Positions 1-11,060 of a stretch of DNA of 64,000 nt are shown here, one piece after another. The notes beneath the pieces were generated by a model. That model saw only the letters and a list, made by a program, of their open reading frames with translations, did not search any database and was not told where the DNA came from. Position 1 is the stretch's first letter. Every line of letters starts with the position of its first letter. The DNA is from Calliopum simillimum. Lineage: Eukaryota > Arthropoda > Insecta > Diptera > Lauxaniidae. The DNA lies in the NCBI GenBank assembly GCA_951812925.1, contig OX638370.1, positions 24,233,964 to 24,297,963 on the forward strand. The letters run 5' to 3'. The position numbers and the translations under genes are program-made.

Positions 1-1
1 C

Positions 2-229
2 TATCACAAATCTCTCGTTCTCATCGTTTTTTACGATATCCTAGATAAAGCTCTAAGTGGAATAAAAATATTTATTCAATGGAACTTTACCAAACAGCTA
101 GAAGATAACGACTACGCGGACGATATCTGCCTTCTATTGTCCAAATACTTAGATATGCGAAGCAAGTTTGAAGACCTGGTTTTGGAACCGCAAATGGCTG
201 GCCTCAAAATCAATGCATCAATGGCTTAA
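2..229 (+). pseudogene. Non-LTR retrotransposon reverse transcriptase fragment
   Basis: One frame reads through the 5' edge of the window to a stop at 227-229. It contains the run LEDNDYADDICLLLSK, the palm-domain YADD box of a non-LTR reverse transcriptase. This is preceded by YDILDKALSGIK and followed by MAGLKIN, which fits the motif order of RTE/R1-like endonuclease-reverse transcriptases. The protein normally copies element RNA at the target site; only about 75 residues of the palm remain here. The expected lysine-threonine-lysine run after the GLKIN-type motif is replaced by MA-stop, so the frame is dead. The 5' part lies outside the window. The LINE clade is not certain. Confidence 0.8.
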
Positions 230-243
230 AGCATGAAAAAAAT

Positions 244-316
244 GGGTCTTGTGGCGTAGTGGTAGTGTACTGTGCTTACAACCCAGAGGTGCCAGGTTCG
301 ATTTCCCGTACGGGCA
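244..316 (+). pseudogene. tRNA-like sequence (degenerate tRNA or tRNA-derived SINE head)
   Basis: The 73-base stretch has an A-box-like TGGCGTAGTGG and a B-box-like GGTTCGATTTCC, the internal RNA polymerase III promoter layout. A seven-base loop CTTACAA sits between CTGTG and CCCAG, giving a TAC (valine-type) anticodon position and a four-of-five paired stem. The acceptor arms GGGTCTT and ACGGGCA do not pair, and the B box carries one extra T, so a working tRNA is unlikely. It begins 15 bases after the reverse transcriptase stop. A decayed SINE head or tRNA pseudogene explains it best. Confidence 0.55.
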
Positions 317-2788
317 TAGTAATACACTTTTTCTATTTCCTCATTTTCTTTCGATCCTAATGATTTCCATATCTTCTCCTTAATTTTCTGAAGTTTCTAC
401 CGAACGAACTATATCCAAATCAGCGCCACATTGAGATTTCCAGCTGTGGTAAGAAAATACGCCATTTATACTAAACTAATGATTATTGAAGTGCTATGAA
501 GTTCAAAGGCACTTGCTTCAGTCCACTGTCTGTGTCATTGTAAAGAATTAACATATATTTAAGAAATACCACGCTCAATAGTTCTACCTCATTCCCATTC
601 TACTATCTCAACTTTCAAAGCTATCACAAAAAGTGTCAAAGGGTTATTCCCTAGAGTATTAGCGTTTTAAAGAAAAAGACAATAATGACATTCATGAACA
701 TCTTGAGCACCTATGAATGAATTTTTCGTTGGTTCTTATCATAATACTTTTGCACAATGCTAAGTCAATAACACTTTGGTCAAAAAATTTAATATATCAA
801 TTCATATATACATTCATTTCTTGTATTTCCTGAACTAACGACACTTTCAACCAGACACCAGACAAATTTGTCGTTCAAAAATTTTCCTTCAGCTTTTATG
901 TAAAAAAAGACCTTTTTATTAGTCTTGACCAACTGTTCTAGTTACTTTTAGATACATATATGTTCGCTTTTTCTAATCGAATGTTGACCTTTAAAGACAA
1001 GAAAGTCAACGCTTTCTTCATATACAAAAATTGCTTAAAATAATACTAAAACTGTGTTTGAAATAATCAGACTAAATGATTATTTTAGTCAAAAGAATGA
1101 TGACAAATTAAAGTTTTATTATATATCTTCTTTTGCGGCACCTTATACGTACATATCATTAAATTTTTAGAAATTATAGGTACAAAATGGATTTATTTAA
1201 TTTTTTTTCAGGTGAAATTAATCATCAGTGTCACAGTTAATTGCCAAACATTTATCATCATCAAGTCATTATTGTGTGACTTTTATTGTTGCGACTCAGA
1301 AGAAGAAATTAACTTTTTTGTCTTTCGCTGATACAACGACTGATGATGAGAATATTAATTTTAAATAAAATTGATTCAATTTTAAAATAATTTTAAAACA
1401 AAACTAAAAATAATGCCGAAATAAACTTGACCACGAAAATCACCAAGTGTATGGTGTATTACTCACAATAATTGCTGTCCGAAATATTAAAACTTTAATG
1501 TTTCTTCAAAATGACATCATTCAAGGTAAGTGGTTGCATACCTTGCTGTTGATAATTAAAAATGTCGTGAGACACGCTTGCACATGTGTCAAAAATTATT
1601 GAAAAGATCTCCTCGACATTTTCGAGACAGACTGACATGCAACATTTGCGCGTATGTAATTGCCAAATTTGCTTGTATTTAAAGTTATTGCTGTATTTTG
1701 TTGCCAAAAAAAACAAATTATAATTTGATTTAAATAAGATTTATACAGACAGACGTGATATGTTTATAGACAAAATTATATTGCAAAAACTCATAAATAA
1801 GTTTGAGGCCATAAATAAATAAACTGATACAAATATTTTTAAATTTCTCAGCATATAATTCAAGGAATGAAAAATTCCAATTCACAATTGCACTAAATCA
1901 TTTCAAGCATAAAATCTTTAATTTACCGCTTTTCAAATAAAATCTTAATTATGCATAGCCAAATAAAACATGCTCATTTCCTTTTACGCTGACACAGTTA
2001 CATTTCGTAATTCATTTCCTAATGGGTCATTAAACCTGTTGAAAGTTACCACGTACCATATCGCTTAAATGCAATTAAACCAAATGGAGGTTTTTCTTTC
2101 AATCATTGACTGAAGTTAATGACTGATTTGCTAATTTTTTCTCACTTTTTTCGTCGAGTTTCGAGGAAATGCGTTTTATTTCCCTAAGACGTGAAAATTT
2201 TTCACTTTCTTTTGATCGCGCGCGCTCGCGTTCACCGATGCTGAACAAGAAAAAACCCGTCACTTTCAGTCTATATTGGCACTCAAGTCTTGGAAATGTT
2301 CATTTCTTCGTAGCTATATATTATGTGATGTCATAATTAAAGTTAATTTTATAATTCAAACAAATATCCGTTAAATTATATTTGTATATGTGCGCCAGTG
2401 TGAGTGTGCATAAACTTGACGCCTACAGCGCACGGTCGTATTGATCAAAATTACATATTTATTATCCAAAAACAATATCTTTTATTGTACTCAAGTCAAT
2501 AGTTTTTTTTTCATCGTTTAATTTTTTCATTATCTCGAGTTGAATTATTGAATCTGTGGCATTTAGCCAATGCGCTATTGCATGTTCAGCTATAAAACAA
2601 TACTTTTTGTTAGAGATGGGGCTGATACTTTTATCGATACATGAGTAGTAGAGTGATCTAAACAAACTAGCAATGGTGTTATGTTTGACCTGGCTTAAAA
2701 TGAAATTCCATACACTTGAGGAATATGATAATGTTTCTTTTGTTACATTACCTCAAATGATGATTGCAATTCAACATTTTGAAAACTT
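317..2788. other. AT-rich DNA, no gene seen
   Basis: No convincing coding frame or RNA gene was found. Open frames at 1495-1716 and 2462-2665 (minus) have no recognisable motifs. A short CG-rich patch near 2215-2235 (GCGCGCGCTCGCG) stands out from the AT-rich background, but nothing around it suggests a promoter. Confidence 0.5.
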
Positions 2789-2862
2789 TGAGGGTATGGG
2801 AGGTGCCACGCCCTTTTGTCCAAATTCACAAAATTTCTGATTAGAGCTTACATTCGCTATAC
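2789..2862 (-). repeat. DINE-1-like fragment
   Basis: The stretch carries GTATGGGAGGTGCCACGCCC followed by a TTTTGTCC-AAATTCAC-AGAGCTT pattern. This is the internal subrepeat of the long DINE-1-like elements at 21112-22053 and 55380-56276. Only one subrepeat remains and there are no termini. Orientation is assigned by comparison with those copies. Confidence 0.6.
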
Positions 2863-2873
2863 CCAGTGTGCCA

Positions 2874-3375
2874 AACGGACCCGTTTCGAATCCGTAACGG
2901 GTTCATATTTTCGTGCTTTTTATCCGTTGCGGATCCGTTACTGACCCGGGAGGAACTCCTCTAAAAAAGCGAATTTGTTAAGAATTCGAGTATACGAGTT
3001 TAAAACGGATTCTCTTTTTTAATAATGTCAATGCTGTTTATAAAAAAGAAAAAAAATGTTAAAACGCTTGTTTTTATTTAAAAACCCGGACTCCCTGGGT
3101 TTGTACATTAAACAAGTTTCAGTTGTTTGTTTTGTAAGTATTCTGTATTTTTTCTCTTCCCTTCTTTTGATAAACGGATTCGAAACGGATTCGAAATGGA
3201 TTTACCTAGGTTCGAATCGTACCATAGGTGGATTTTTATCCTTTTTTTTCTTCCTTGTTTTCTTATTTTTTTTTTTTAAAATTGTTAATAAGCGAATCCT
3301 GTTTGAATTCGTTCTTACGTGCGTTTCAGATTCGGAACGGGTCCGTCACTGCGGATCTACCCGGGTTCGAATCCT
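2874..3375. repeat. Cluster of direct and inverted ACGGATTCGAA-type repeats
   Basis: Variants of ACGGATTCGAAACGG and ACGGACCCGTTTCGAATCC occur repeatedly in both orientations. The left side (2877-2960) has CGGACCCGTTTCGAATCCG and TGCGGATCCGTTACTGACCC. The right side (3330-3375) has ATTCGGAACGGGTCCGTC and TGCGGATCTACCCGGGTTCG. The centre has two abutting ACGGATTCGAAA units near 3174-3195. The interior is T-rich. The outer parts can fold back on each other imperfectly, so this may be a decayed hairpin element. The open frame at 3056-3427 crosses it and is not a gene. Confidence 0.5.
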
Positions 3376-3769
3376 TTTTCCTTTTTTTTTTCTAAAAACT
3401 ATTTTTTTTTTTTTTTTTAATCGCTAGAGGTCGCGCAACTTCAATTTATGCAAAATCTTAACTTAATATTGTTTTTATTTTATTACGATTTCAAAAATGT
3501 TTGGAACGGCTTGAGCAATATCTGCAAGGAACTATTTTCTAGAACATTTTAGCCCATTTTATTCTATTTTTATAGATCATTTTGATCCTTATCTCCAAAA
3601 AATTTACTAAAATTAACTCATTTTTAAAATATTCTTCTCAAAATTTATTTAGGTGTCACCAAAGCCGAGAAATTTTTTTGACGATTTTTTGGGTTTTGCG
3701 GTGTAATATCGACTTTTAAGTGTCACTCTCAAATGTCTTTCACTTCACAATAACCCCCTATTCTCGCAC
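3376..3769. other. T-rich DNA, nothing seen
   Basis: The stretch includes a T tract near 3400-3418 and otherwise ordinary AT-rich sequence up to the TA target site of the mariner at 3772. No coding or structural feature was recognised. Confidence 0.5.
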
Positions 3770-3771
3770 TA

Positions 3772-4598
3772 CTAGGTGGGGTGAAAAGTAACCTCGTTGA
3801 CCGCCAAAATGCGCTGCAATCGCAAAGAAATTATGGTGTCGTATAGTCCATTCATATTTAGGCACTCATATATAGGCAGTGCGATAAAGCCATTTGTTTT
3901 GTTTTGAGAGCCGATTTTTGTTGACGTGTTTGGGATCATGTTGAGTATGGAAAAAAACGATTTTCGTTCTCTCATAAAACATTATTTTTGAGAGGCAAAA
4001 CGGCGAAGGAAACAAAAGAAAAGTTGCATAAATATTATGGGGCTAGTGCTCCTTCAGATCACACCACAAAATATTGGTTTCGAAAGTTTCGTGGTGGCCG
4101 AAACTCCACTGCCGTTGAAGTCCGCAGCAGCAGGCCCTCCGAGGGGATTGTCATAGCATACTCTTCGTGGACTACCTCGAAATAGGAAAAACCATCAACA
4201 GCGAGTATTTCTGTGCAATATTGGAGCGATGGAAGGCCGAAATCGCTGCGAAACAGCCTCACATGAAGCGAAAAAAAAAATGTTGGTTTTGCAAGATTAT
4301 GCGCCGGCACACTTGAGCATCGCAACCAACTTTTCATTTAGGGCTCGAAATTGCTTCCCCATCCACCTTATTCGCCGATTTGACTCTCTCGGACTATGAT
4401 CTGTTCCCAATCCTCAAAAGATGGCTCATCATTTAAAAATTTAGCTCGCACGAGGTGATCATCGACGCCGCGGAGGAGTATTTTGCAGATCTATCGGAAA
4501 ATTACTTTTCGGACGAGATCAAAAAGTTGGAAAATCGCTGAAAAATTATTAAAAAACATTTTTTTCATTCCCAAGGGGGTACTTTTTGTCTCACCTAG
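3772..4598 (+). mobile_element. Mariner-family transposon, internally deleted
   Basis: The element is 827 bp and lies between TA dinucleotides (3770-3771 and 4599-4600), as expected for IS630-Tc1-mariner insertion. The left end starts CTAGGTGGGGTGAAAAGTA; the right end is its imperfect reverse complement, TACTTTTTGTCTCACCTAG. A broken transposase lies between the ends. Intact mariners are usually about 1.3 kb, so roughly 450 bp are missing, mainly the central catalytic region. With no intact transposase it could move only by trans-activation. Confidence 0.88.
3947..4552 (+). pseudogene. Mariner transposase pseudogene
   Basis: It starts with MEKNDFRSLIKHYF, then a one-base loss near 3985 shifts the frame to RGKTAKETKEKLHKYYGASA, the N-terminal helix-turn-helix region. 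FRKFRGGRNS follows. The middle of the protein, with the first catalytic aspartate, is deleted. The C-terminal half resumes at about 4168 (LDYLEIGKTI) and 4266 (KRKKMLVLQDYAPAH, equivalent to the HQDNAPAH box with the second aspartate). It continues to PHPPYSP at about 4358 and SYFSDEIKKLE-like residues at the end, across further frame changes. The stop is a TAA at 4550-4552. The N-terminus resembles irritans-type mariners; the subfamily is inferred. Confidence 0.85.
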
Positions 4599-4875
4599 TA
4601 AATTATCTATATTTTTTTACTTTACTGCTTTGGCGCACTGTAATCAAACGTGCACTCGTCAATGCTAACTTTAGCGGTGGTTCTAAAAGCAACTTCTTTA
4701 CACAAACCTCAATGATTTACTAACAGTAACGTAGATTATAACTTGCGCCATACACGAAAATTCCAATTCTTGCAAGTAGTTACGTTTGTAATGATCCTAG
4801 CTCTTGTTTTGTACTGTGCAGTGCTTAATTGATTTACGTGACATGTAGCTGATCGCATTTTTTGCAACCTTAAAA

Positions 4876-5205
4876 TAAGTTTTTATCGGAGATATTGCTG
4901 TGACGAAATTCTTAAATCTAGTCGTTGAATCCAATCCGTTTCCATCGGTAGAAAGAGAATTTTTTTTTTTTTTTTTGCAATTGCTTTGTTTCTAATGACA
5001 TTAAATGCCAAGTGGCAAAGTTAAGGGGTGCCACTTGATCGAAAATAACGAAAATTTATATGAAGATTTAGAATAAATATTGTCGGTGGTATATTTATTT
5101 TTGTATGGCAAATTACGTGATTTACAGGGAGATTTACAACTAAGTCTCGAAACTGCCGTATATCACCTTTTAAATCTCCTGTAGAAACGTATAAGTAGTA
5201 TTTCG
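4876..5205 (+). repeat. Repeat family A (MITE-like), copy 1
   Basis: The left end reads TTTTTATCGGAGATATTGCT and the right end reads AAATCTCCTGTAGAAACGTA. These are imperfect inverted repeats of a GTTTCCACCGGAGATTT-type terminus. The interior holds TTAAGGGGTGCCACTTG at 5021-5037, shared with copy 2 near 37072. It lies 276 bp downstream of the mariner. No coding capacity is visible. A non-autonomous DNA element is inferred from the inverted ends and four copies in this window. Confidence 0.65.
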
Positions 5206-8200
5206 AGTCATGTTAAAGGAAGATAGTTACTGTGCAGTTTTTACATCAATGGAAAGTTTTTCAGTATAGAATTTTAGAATCGATTCAATTTTCTTTTGAT
5301 ATTTTGATACTTTCTATCATCCTATATGCCTATTTGATATAATTTTTTTTCCGAATTCCTAGCAAAATATGACGTATCGCATAAATAGACAGATGAACGA
5401 ATGAACGGCGGACTAACAGACAGGCAATCAAAACGAGTCAGATTGTATATAGACGAATAGATAGAAATAAGCCAAGCAATGAATTGACGGAGCAACAAAC
5501 GTAGTACATCTGTCTAACAGTACCGATCAGCCATGCATAAAACTGCAGACAGCTAGACAGACAGACGGACAGACACATGACGTGACATAAAGTTGGTCGA
5601 CCACTATTGGGTACTGACTGCTGTGCTGTTGTGGTCGACGTTTTATGGCTACTTACAAGTTGCGCATGCGCAGTGCGCGCAATTGCCGCTGTCTACACTC
5701 TGACTGAGTAGACGCTCCATTTACGCTGTAAGGGGAGGCGATAATGGACTCGTATAGACAAAACACTGGAAGTGGTATAGAAGCAGAAATGAAAACAAAA
5801 GTAGAAGTAAAAATAAAAAATACTTGAACTAAAAGTAAAAGTTGAAGAAACAAAAGCAAAACATTGCACTACAAAGTAGCAAAAAACTGCACTCCCGTAA
5901 TTATGGGTTTGGTGAATTAAGCTTGATTTTTATGCAAAAAAATGCTCTGGTGCATGGCAAACAAAGTTAACCGATTTATCGCTAATATGATCGATTTCTA
6001 TTGCCGCTGTTGTTGCCATTGTTTTGACGTTAAGCAGAGTCATTTGCACCTCGTTTTTTTTTTTGGTTTTTGTTTAAAAAAGTCGAATAAATTGCTACTA
6101 CAAAAGCCGTTAGAAATATGCCAGATTTATTTTTAGTAACGGTAGGTTGGACTGAGTTCGAGAAACCGGTTTAAATTCTGCAGAAATGTCGGAAGAAAAA
6201 TGTTGAATAATATTCTTTACCTTAGTAGTATGTACTTATAATGTACTTAGTACGTAATCTTTGGATATGAACTGCATTTGTTTTAAAGTTGGTTAAAATT
6301 TGTTATTCGAATGTTAAAGCAAATTTTTTTTCAAACAATGCAGCCGGTTGTGTAGCTATCTGTTATCCAAAAAATTTCTGAGAAACATTCTCAAAATGTC
6401 TGGAGAGATTTCATATATTCCTTAGATCAGAATTCATAAACTTTATAGTTTTTGGCTTACCATTTAAAGAATTTGTCTATGCTCAATGTGTATGATTAGA
6501 CTTACCTGGAACAAAAAGAACAAACAAATATTTATACATAGGTATATATTTATAAGATATTATGGATAAAATAAAAATAACATATTGATTCAAGTTTTTG
6601 AATAGGACTCATAAGTCAAATTTTAATACTTTTTAGGAAATGAAAATAACTATGCCGTTATGAAAGCTTCAAGAGATTTTAGCGAAAGCATAAAAGACCT
6701 ATATCCCAACGGAAAGACGCGAAAAGAATTGAAAGATTCAACAAGCCAAAAACTTAACAAAAATTTCGGAAAATATTTAGAAATCCGAATAATGTTAAAA
6801 GATTCGAAAATTGGCGAAATTTAAAAAATTCCGGATGTATGGACAAAATTGTGATATTTTGAAAACTTCTGGCAAAGTTGAATACTTAATTTCGCTAAAT
6901 ATTGAAAGTTAAGTGATAAAAATATCGTACTAAGCCGAAAAATTTTCGGAGAATCGAGAAATTTCAAAGAAGTTCAAAAATGCTAAAGCACTTGTTACGC
7001 GAGTAAAGATATATGAACAGAAACTGAAAAAATATGTATGTATAGTGAAGGTAGTTACTGAACTAAGGTATACAGTTAACAATCTCATTGAATCATCATT
7101 AAAAGTACTGATAAGAAGTATCGGAGTTAACTTTCTTTTTCCTCTGCTTTTCTTGCTTATGCCATCCAATGCATTCTATTGCCGTGAATTTGGAAGGTAT
7201 GTACCACGATTTTTAAATTTCCTTCTTTAACGACCTTTTCCGGATGACCTTTAATCTAACTCACCTAGAGAATTTCACTCAAAAACTTCTTGAAATACTG
7301 CCAGAAGCTATATGTATAAAATTTCGAAATATTAAGTTTAGCAAGATGGCGGGAATGGCAATTAAGTTTTGTTTCACAGCATTGACTTGACAACCGGAGC
7401 ATAAGACTTATTAAATATAGCCATCTTAATTATAAACAACTTAAAATTAATCCTTAAAAGATGTTTAACTTAATTCAAATGAATATATGCAGATAATTTT
7501 TAAATCACATGGCGTGAAATCCTGAAGCAAATCAACTTTCATTCCGCGATTGATCAAAGTTACACCAACGAATCGTGTGCCATCAACTTAAGATGCGGTA
7601 GAAAAAGTTCACATAATTTGCTTCCCCTATTTGCAGTTACAAGTCTTATCGATATCTATGCATTTAAAGATATCCAGGACACTTTCGAAAGTGATAAGTC
7701 AAATTGTTCAACAAAAAAAAAAAAACAAAAAAAAAGAAGAAAAATTGGTTAAAAGAAGAAATAACAAACATTACGACAGCTGGTCCTCTCCTTAGTTATA
7801 AACTTGGTCAAAAATGGTAAATAAAAATAATAACAATAATTATAGCATCAGGAAGCGATTATATATAGCAGTGTAACAAACGTGTCATAATTATAAATAA
7901 AAACACAGAGTGATAGGCCATTGCGAGCAGAATCCTAGTAGGAAACGTGGAGCAAACAAATAAATTAAACGATTCGTTAGTTTTCGGTTACGAATTATTT
8001 TAATCTCTTAATAACATCAAATAACACAGTGTCTCAAAAATTTCAAGGACTCTCAAAAATGATACTTCAGCAATTTAATTTTTTTTTTTTTTCGAGAGAA
8101 TCGAATGGAGCACTTTTGATTCTCTTGAAGGCCCATTTTGGCCAAAAAACGAATGTTTTTGTTCATAAGACCGATTCCATCTCAAATTTTCGAAATTTGC

Positions 8201-9150
8201 AGCTAGGTTCATAGATTTTTACAAAAATTTGCAGTGCTGTACTAAGTGCTTAGTATAAAGGCCTCTCATTATTAGTTTTGCGGAAAAATTTTTATTTTCA
8301 AGTTATGAGCATGGAATTTGGAACCATGTATATGACGCTCTTAAGAGTCTTTCTACATTTTGAGACTTTTTCTGGAAAACTATTGTGCTTCATTCATATA
8401 TTCCCATATTAATGTATATAGAAGGTGAGAGATCGAAGATATTGCAGAATATATGATTTGTTTCCATACATTTTACATCACAACTTCAATGGGTCTATCG
8501 ACCATTTACTTTCGAACAGGTCCGGTATGGAAGATACTTGGAAAGCTCAATATTAATAAGGGTCAGATGAATCTGTAAATGTTAAAAGAGATGAAGTCAT
8601 GAATTTTGACACATTAGTTTTTTGCAAATTCTTTACGCCAGAGAATAGTTCCATCGTCTTGTGTTATAATGGAGCCTGAAAAAAATTTTCTCTTGCCTCT
8701 ACAGCCTCTTGAAAAGTCGGATTTTTTTTAAAAAAAGCGGAACTCATGACTGTTTAACTTCAAGAATTTTTAACAAAAAACAAACTACATACTGCAAGCA
8801 GCTAACTGGCCAATATTTGGGGTGACATATAGTGTTGTATTGATATCAGTATTTTTTGTTTGAAAAGCTATTACTTTAGGTCTACTTATACAATTTAAAA
8901 TTTTAAGATGTCAAACGATTTGCTTTACAGTAAATTACATAAGCCACAATATACCATAAAAAAAAAAAAATTGTTTTCTTATTTTACACTCAAAAATTGT
9001 TTTTTAAATTAAGTAATTTTTGAAAAAAATAAATTTTATATTTTTTTTTTTTAATTATTTTTGTTCAGTTAATAAATTCTCCAAATTCTATGTACTTCTA
9101 TACATAAAAGAACCTACTTTAAGTAGTCTATTTAGTTAAAAAACAAGTCC
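5206..9150. other. AT-rich DNA, no gene seen
   Basis: About 3.9 kb without a recognisable exon. Present are GACA-rich microsatellite patches near 5395-5430 and 5548-5575, a nine-base inverted repeat GTCGACCAC/GTGGTCGAC flanking about 5597-5640, and A tracts near 7713-7740. Open frames of 60-80 codons (such as 5653-5859 minus and 6930-7169 minus) have compositional rather than protein character. Confidence 0.5.
5661..5672. promoter_or_regulatory. NRF1/Ewg-type palindromic site candidate
   Basis: TGCGCATGCGCA is a perfect 12-base palindrome matching the known NRF1 (fly Ewg) binding consensus. It is followed by GTGCGCGC, giving a small CG-rich island in an AT-rich region. Such sites are common in promoters. 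No TATA box, initiator or downstream exon could be confirmed here, so function is speculative. Confidence 0.3.
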
Positions 9151-10462
9151 ATAAAGTGAGCTATGCAGGTGTGACGGATTTCGATGTTATTTGATTGGGA
9201 ATTTCGAGCTATTTTCGAGCTTTTCAACAGTAATTTCGAGCTGTCTGGGAAATTTTCCATTTCCGGAAAATCGGAAAAATTGTTCTGCATAGCTAAGTTT
9301 ATTTTTTCAGCCAGACAATTCCGCGGGAAGAGTTAAAGATGAAATCTTTTAACGCAAGAATTTCGAGCTTCTTTCGAGCTAATTTTGAGCTAAAAGCATT
9401 TTCCGGAGAACTCCCAATTTTCCCGGAATATCCCAAAAAAACTTTTTATGGCTAACTTTATTTTTTTCAGCCAGACGAATCCGCGGGAATAGTAAACGAT
9501 GAAATCTTTTAACGCAGGAATTTCGAGCTACTTTCGAGCTGACCTTGAATGAAGTGTTTTCCTTAAATTTCCCTGGAAAATCCCAAAACAATTTTTTAAG
9601 GGCTTGCTTTTTTTTTCAGCCAGAGAAACTCATGGGAATATTCGGCGTTCATATCATTTGACACACGAATTTGGAGCTAGTTTCGAGCACATCAAAATGG
9701 AAAAGCGTTTTCCGGAAAACCCCAAACTTTCCCGGAAAATCAGAAAAAACCTTTTTTTATGGCAGTGCCATGACATAATCCCCACGAACATAATCCCCAT
9801 TTCGTAAATGGGTGTTATGTTCGAAAATTATTGGATATATTACTGACTGATCCGCGACCGAAAGCCGCCGCGAAGCCGGTGGCCGCCTACTTACCCATAC
9901 TCTTATGTAAAATTACTGTGGCTAGCAAACTAGTTGTTGGATATATTATAGGCTGATCCGCGAAAAAGTTTCGGACATAATCCGAATAATTTGCGGACAT
10001 AACATAGGAAAAAAAATTTTTTTTAAAATTTTTTGGGATTTTCCGGGGAATTTTAAGGAAAACACTTCATTCAAGATCAGCTCGAAAGTAGCTCGAAGTT
10101 CCTGTGTTGAAAGATTTCATCGCTTACTATTCCCGCGGATTCGTCTGGCTGAAAAAAATAAAGTTAGCCATAAAAAAAAGTTTTTTGGGATTTTCCGAAA
10201 AAATTGGGAGATATCCGGAAAGCTCAAAATTAGCTCGAAAGTAGCTCGAAATTCCTGCGTTAAAAGATTTCATCGCTAACTTTTCCCGCAGATTCGCCTG
10301 GCTGAAAAAATAAACAGAGCTATCCAGAAGAATTTTTCCGCTTTTCCGGAAAATGGAAAATTTCCCAGACAGCTCGAAATTACTGTTGAAAAGCTCGAAA
10401 ATAGCTCGAAATTCCCAACCAAAAAACTTCGAAATTCGTCACACCTGCATAGCTCACTTTAT
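9151..10462. mobile_element. Foldback element 1 with subrepeat-built arms
   Basis: The outer 26 bases (9151-9176 and 10437-10462) are perfect inverted repeats beginning ATAAAGTGAGCTATGCAGG. Inward the arms stay complementary for roughly 450 bp: for example TTTCGAGCTGTCTGGGAAAT on the left against ATTTCCCAGACAGCTCGAAA on the right. Each arm is made of tandem units of about 150-160 bp, marked by TTTTTCAGCCAGAC, CCGCGGGAA and TTTCGAGCT (near 9307, 9467 and 9616 on the left; inverted near 10136 and 10286 on the right). Long inverted arms built of internal tandem repeats are the hallmark of Foldback-type elements. The loop holds a different repeat (9762-10005). No transposase frame exists. No perfect target duplication was found. 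Confidence 0.8.
9762..10005 (-). mobile_element. ACATAATCCCC hairpin-family element, copy 1 (truncated)
   Basis: It starts AGTGCCATGACATAATCCCC, which matches the reverse complement of the right end of the full copy at 24526-25246. An imperfect hairpin lies at 9785-9823 around ATTTCGTAAAT. Next come one unit of the same roughly 120-bp internal repeat (GACTGATCCGCG, then AAATTACTGTGGCTAGCAAA) and the start of another, then GCGGACATAA. The right terminus is missing or decayed and no 8-bp duplication is visible. It occupies the loop of Foldback element 1, so it either inserted there or is a captured part of it. Confidence 0.7.
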
Positions 10463-10653
10463 GCACCTTTAAAAAATGTCTCAAAACCAATATGTGTAAG
10501 ACTTGTTCAAGTTTTTTTTTTTACTTTCCCCGGCTAGTTAAGCCCTACAAACAATATAAAACAAGTTAAAGTATCCCGTTAAATATTAAAAGAGCGGAAG
10601 TCAGCTGTGTTTCAATGTTTATAACTCCTACAAGAGAATGAAAAATATAAAAA

Positions 10654-11060
10654 TTAGTAAGGGTGGACCTGGCGAAACATTAAATACCTACCCTACACTG
10701 CAGTATTTTGGCAATTTTGCTTGTACGAGAGTTGCCACGACCTCTTGCCAAAATTCACATCGCATTTGCTCAGATCTTGCACTAATTGTTGTCGTGTTTA
10801 AGTGAAATTTGGTTAGATAATCTCAAAAAACGATTTCTGTATAGTATTTTGGATCTTTTGCTGATATGGAAGGTGACACGCCCTCTTGCCTGAGTTCGCT
10901 TAGTTTTTGCTCAGACCTTGCGTTACCGTTCTTAGTATTTATGTAAGTTTTGGTTGAATTGTCGTGAAAATTACTCCTAAAGGTGTATTTTGAATATATT
11001 TTCTATATGGGCGGTAGGCGTGTCCATTGATCGATTTCGCTTGTATTCAATAAATCATTT
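10654..11060 (-). mobile_element. DINE-1-like element, partial copy A
   Basis: The left edge is ATTAGTAAGGGTGGACCTGG, a decayed version of the CTAGT-hairpin terminus seen at 21112. Inside are ACCCTACACTGCAGTATTTT, a degenerate GCCACGACC subrepeat, ACACGCCCTCTTG and TGGGCGGTAGGCGTGTCC. The other end, with the microsatellite and the ATACCCTGGGTG terminus, is lost. It is related to the Helitron-like DINE-1/INE-1 elements known from Drosophila. It does not code for protein. Confidence 0.7.

Noticed and set aside
244..316. Functional tRNA-Val(TAC)
   Set aside because: The acceptor arms do not pair and the T arm has an extra base, so it is treated as a pseudogene or SINE head.
3056..3427. 123-codon frame, F/L-rich
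   Set aside because: It is a translation of T tracts and ACGGATTCGAA repeats. No domain or homologous pattern is visible.
5597..5640. Nine-base inverted repeat GTCGACCAC/GTGGTCGAC as a MITE
   Set aside because: Single short match with no second copy and no target duplication.
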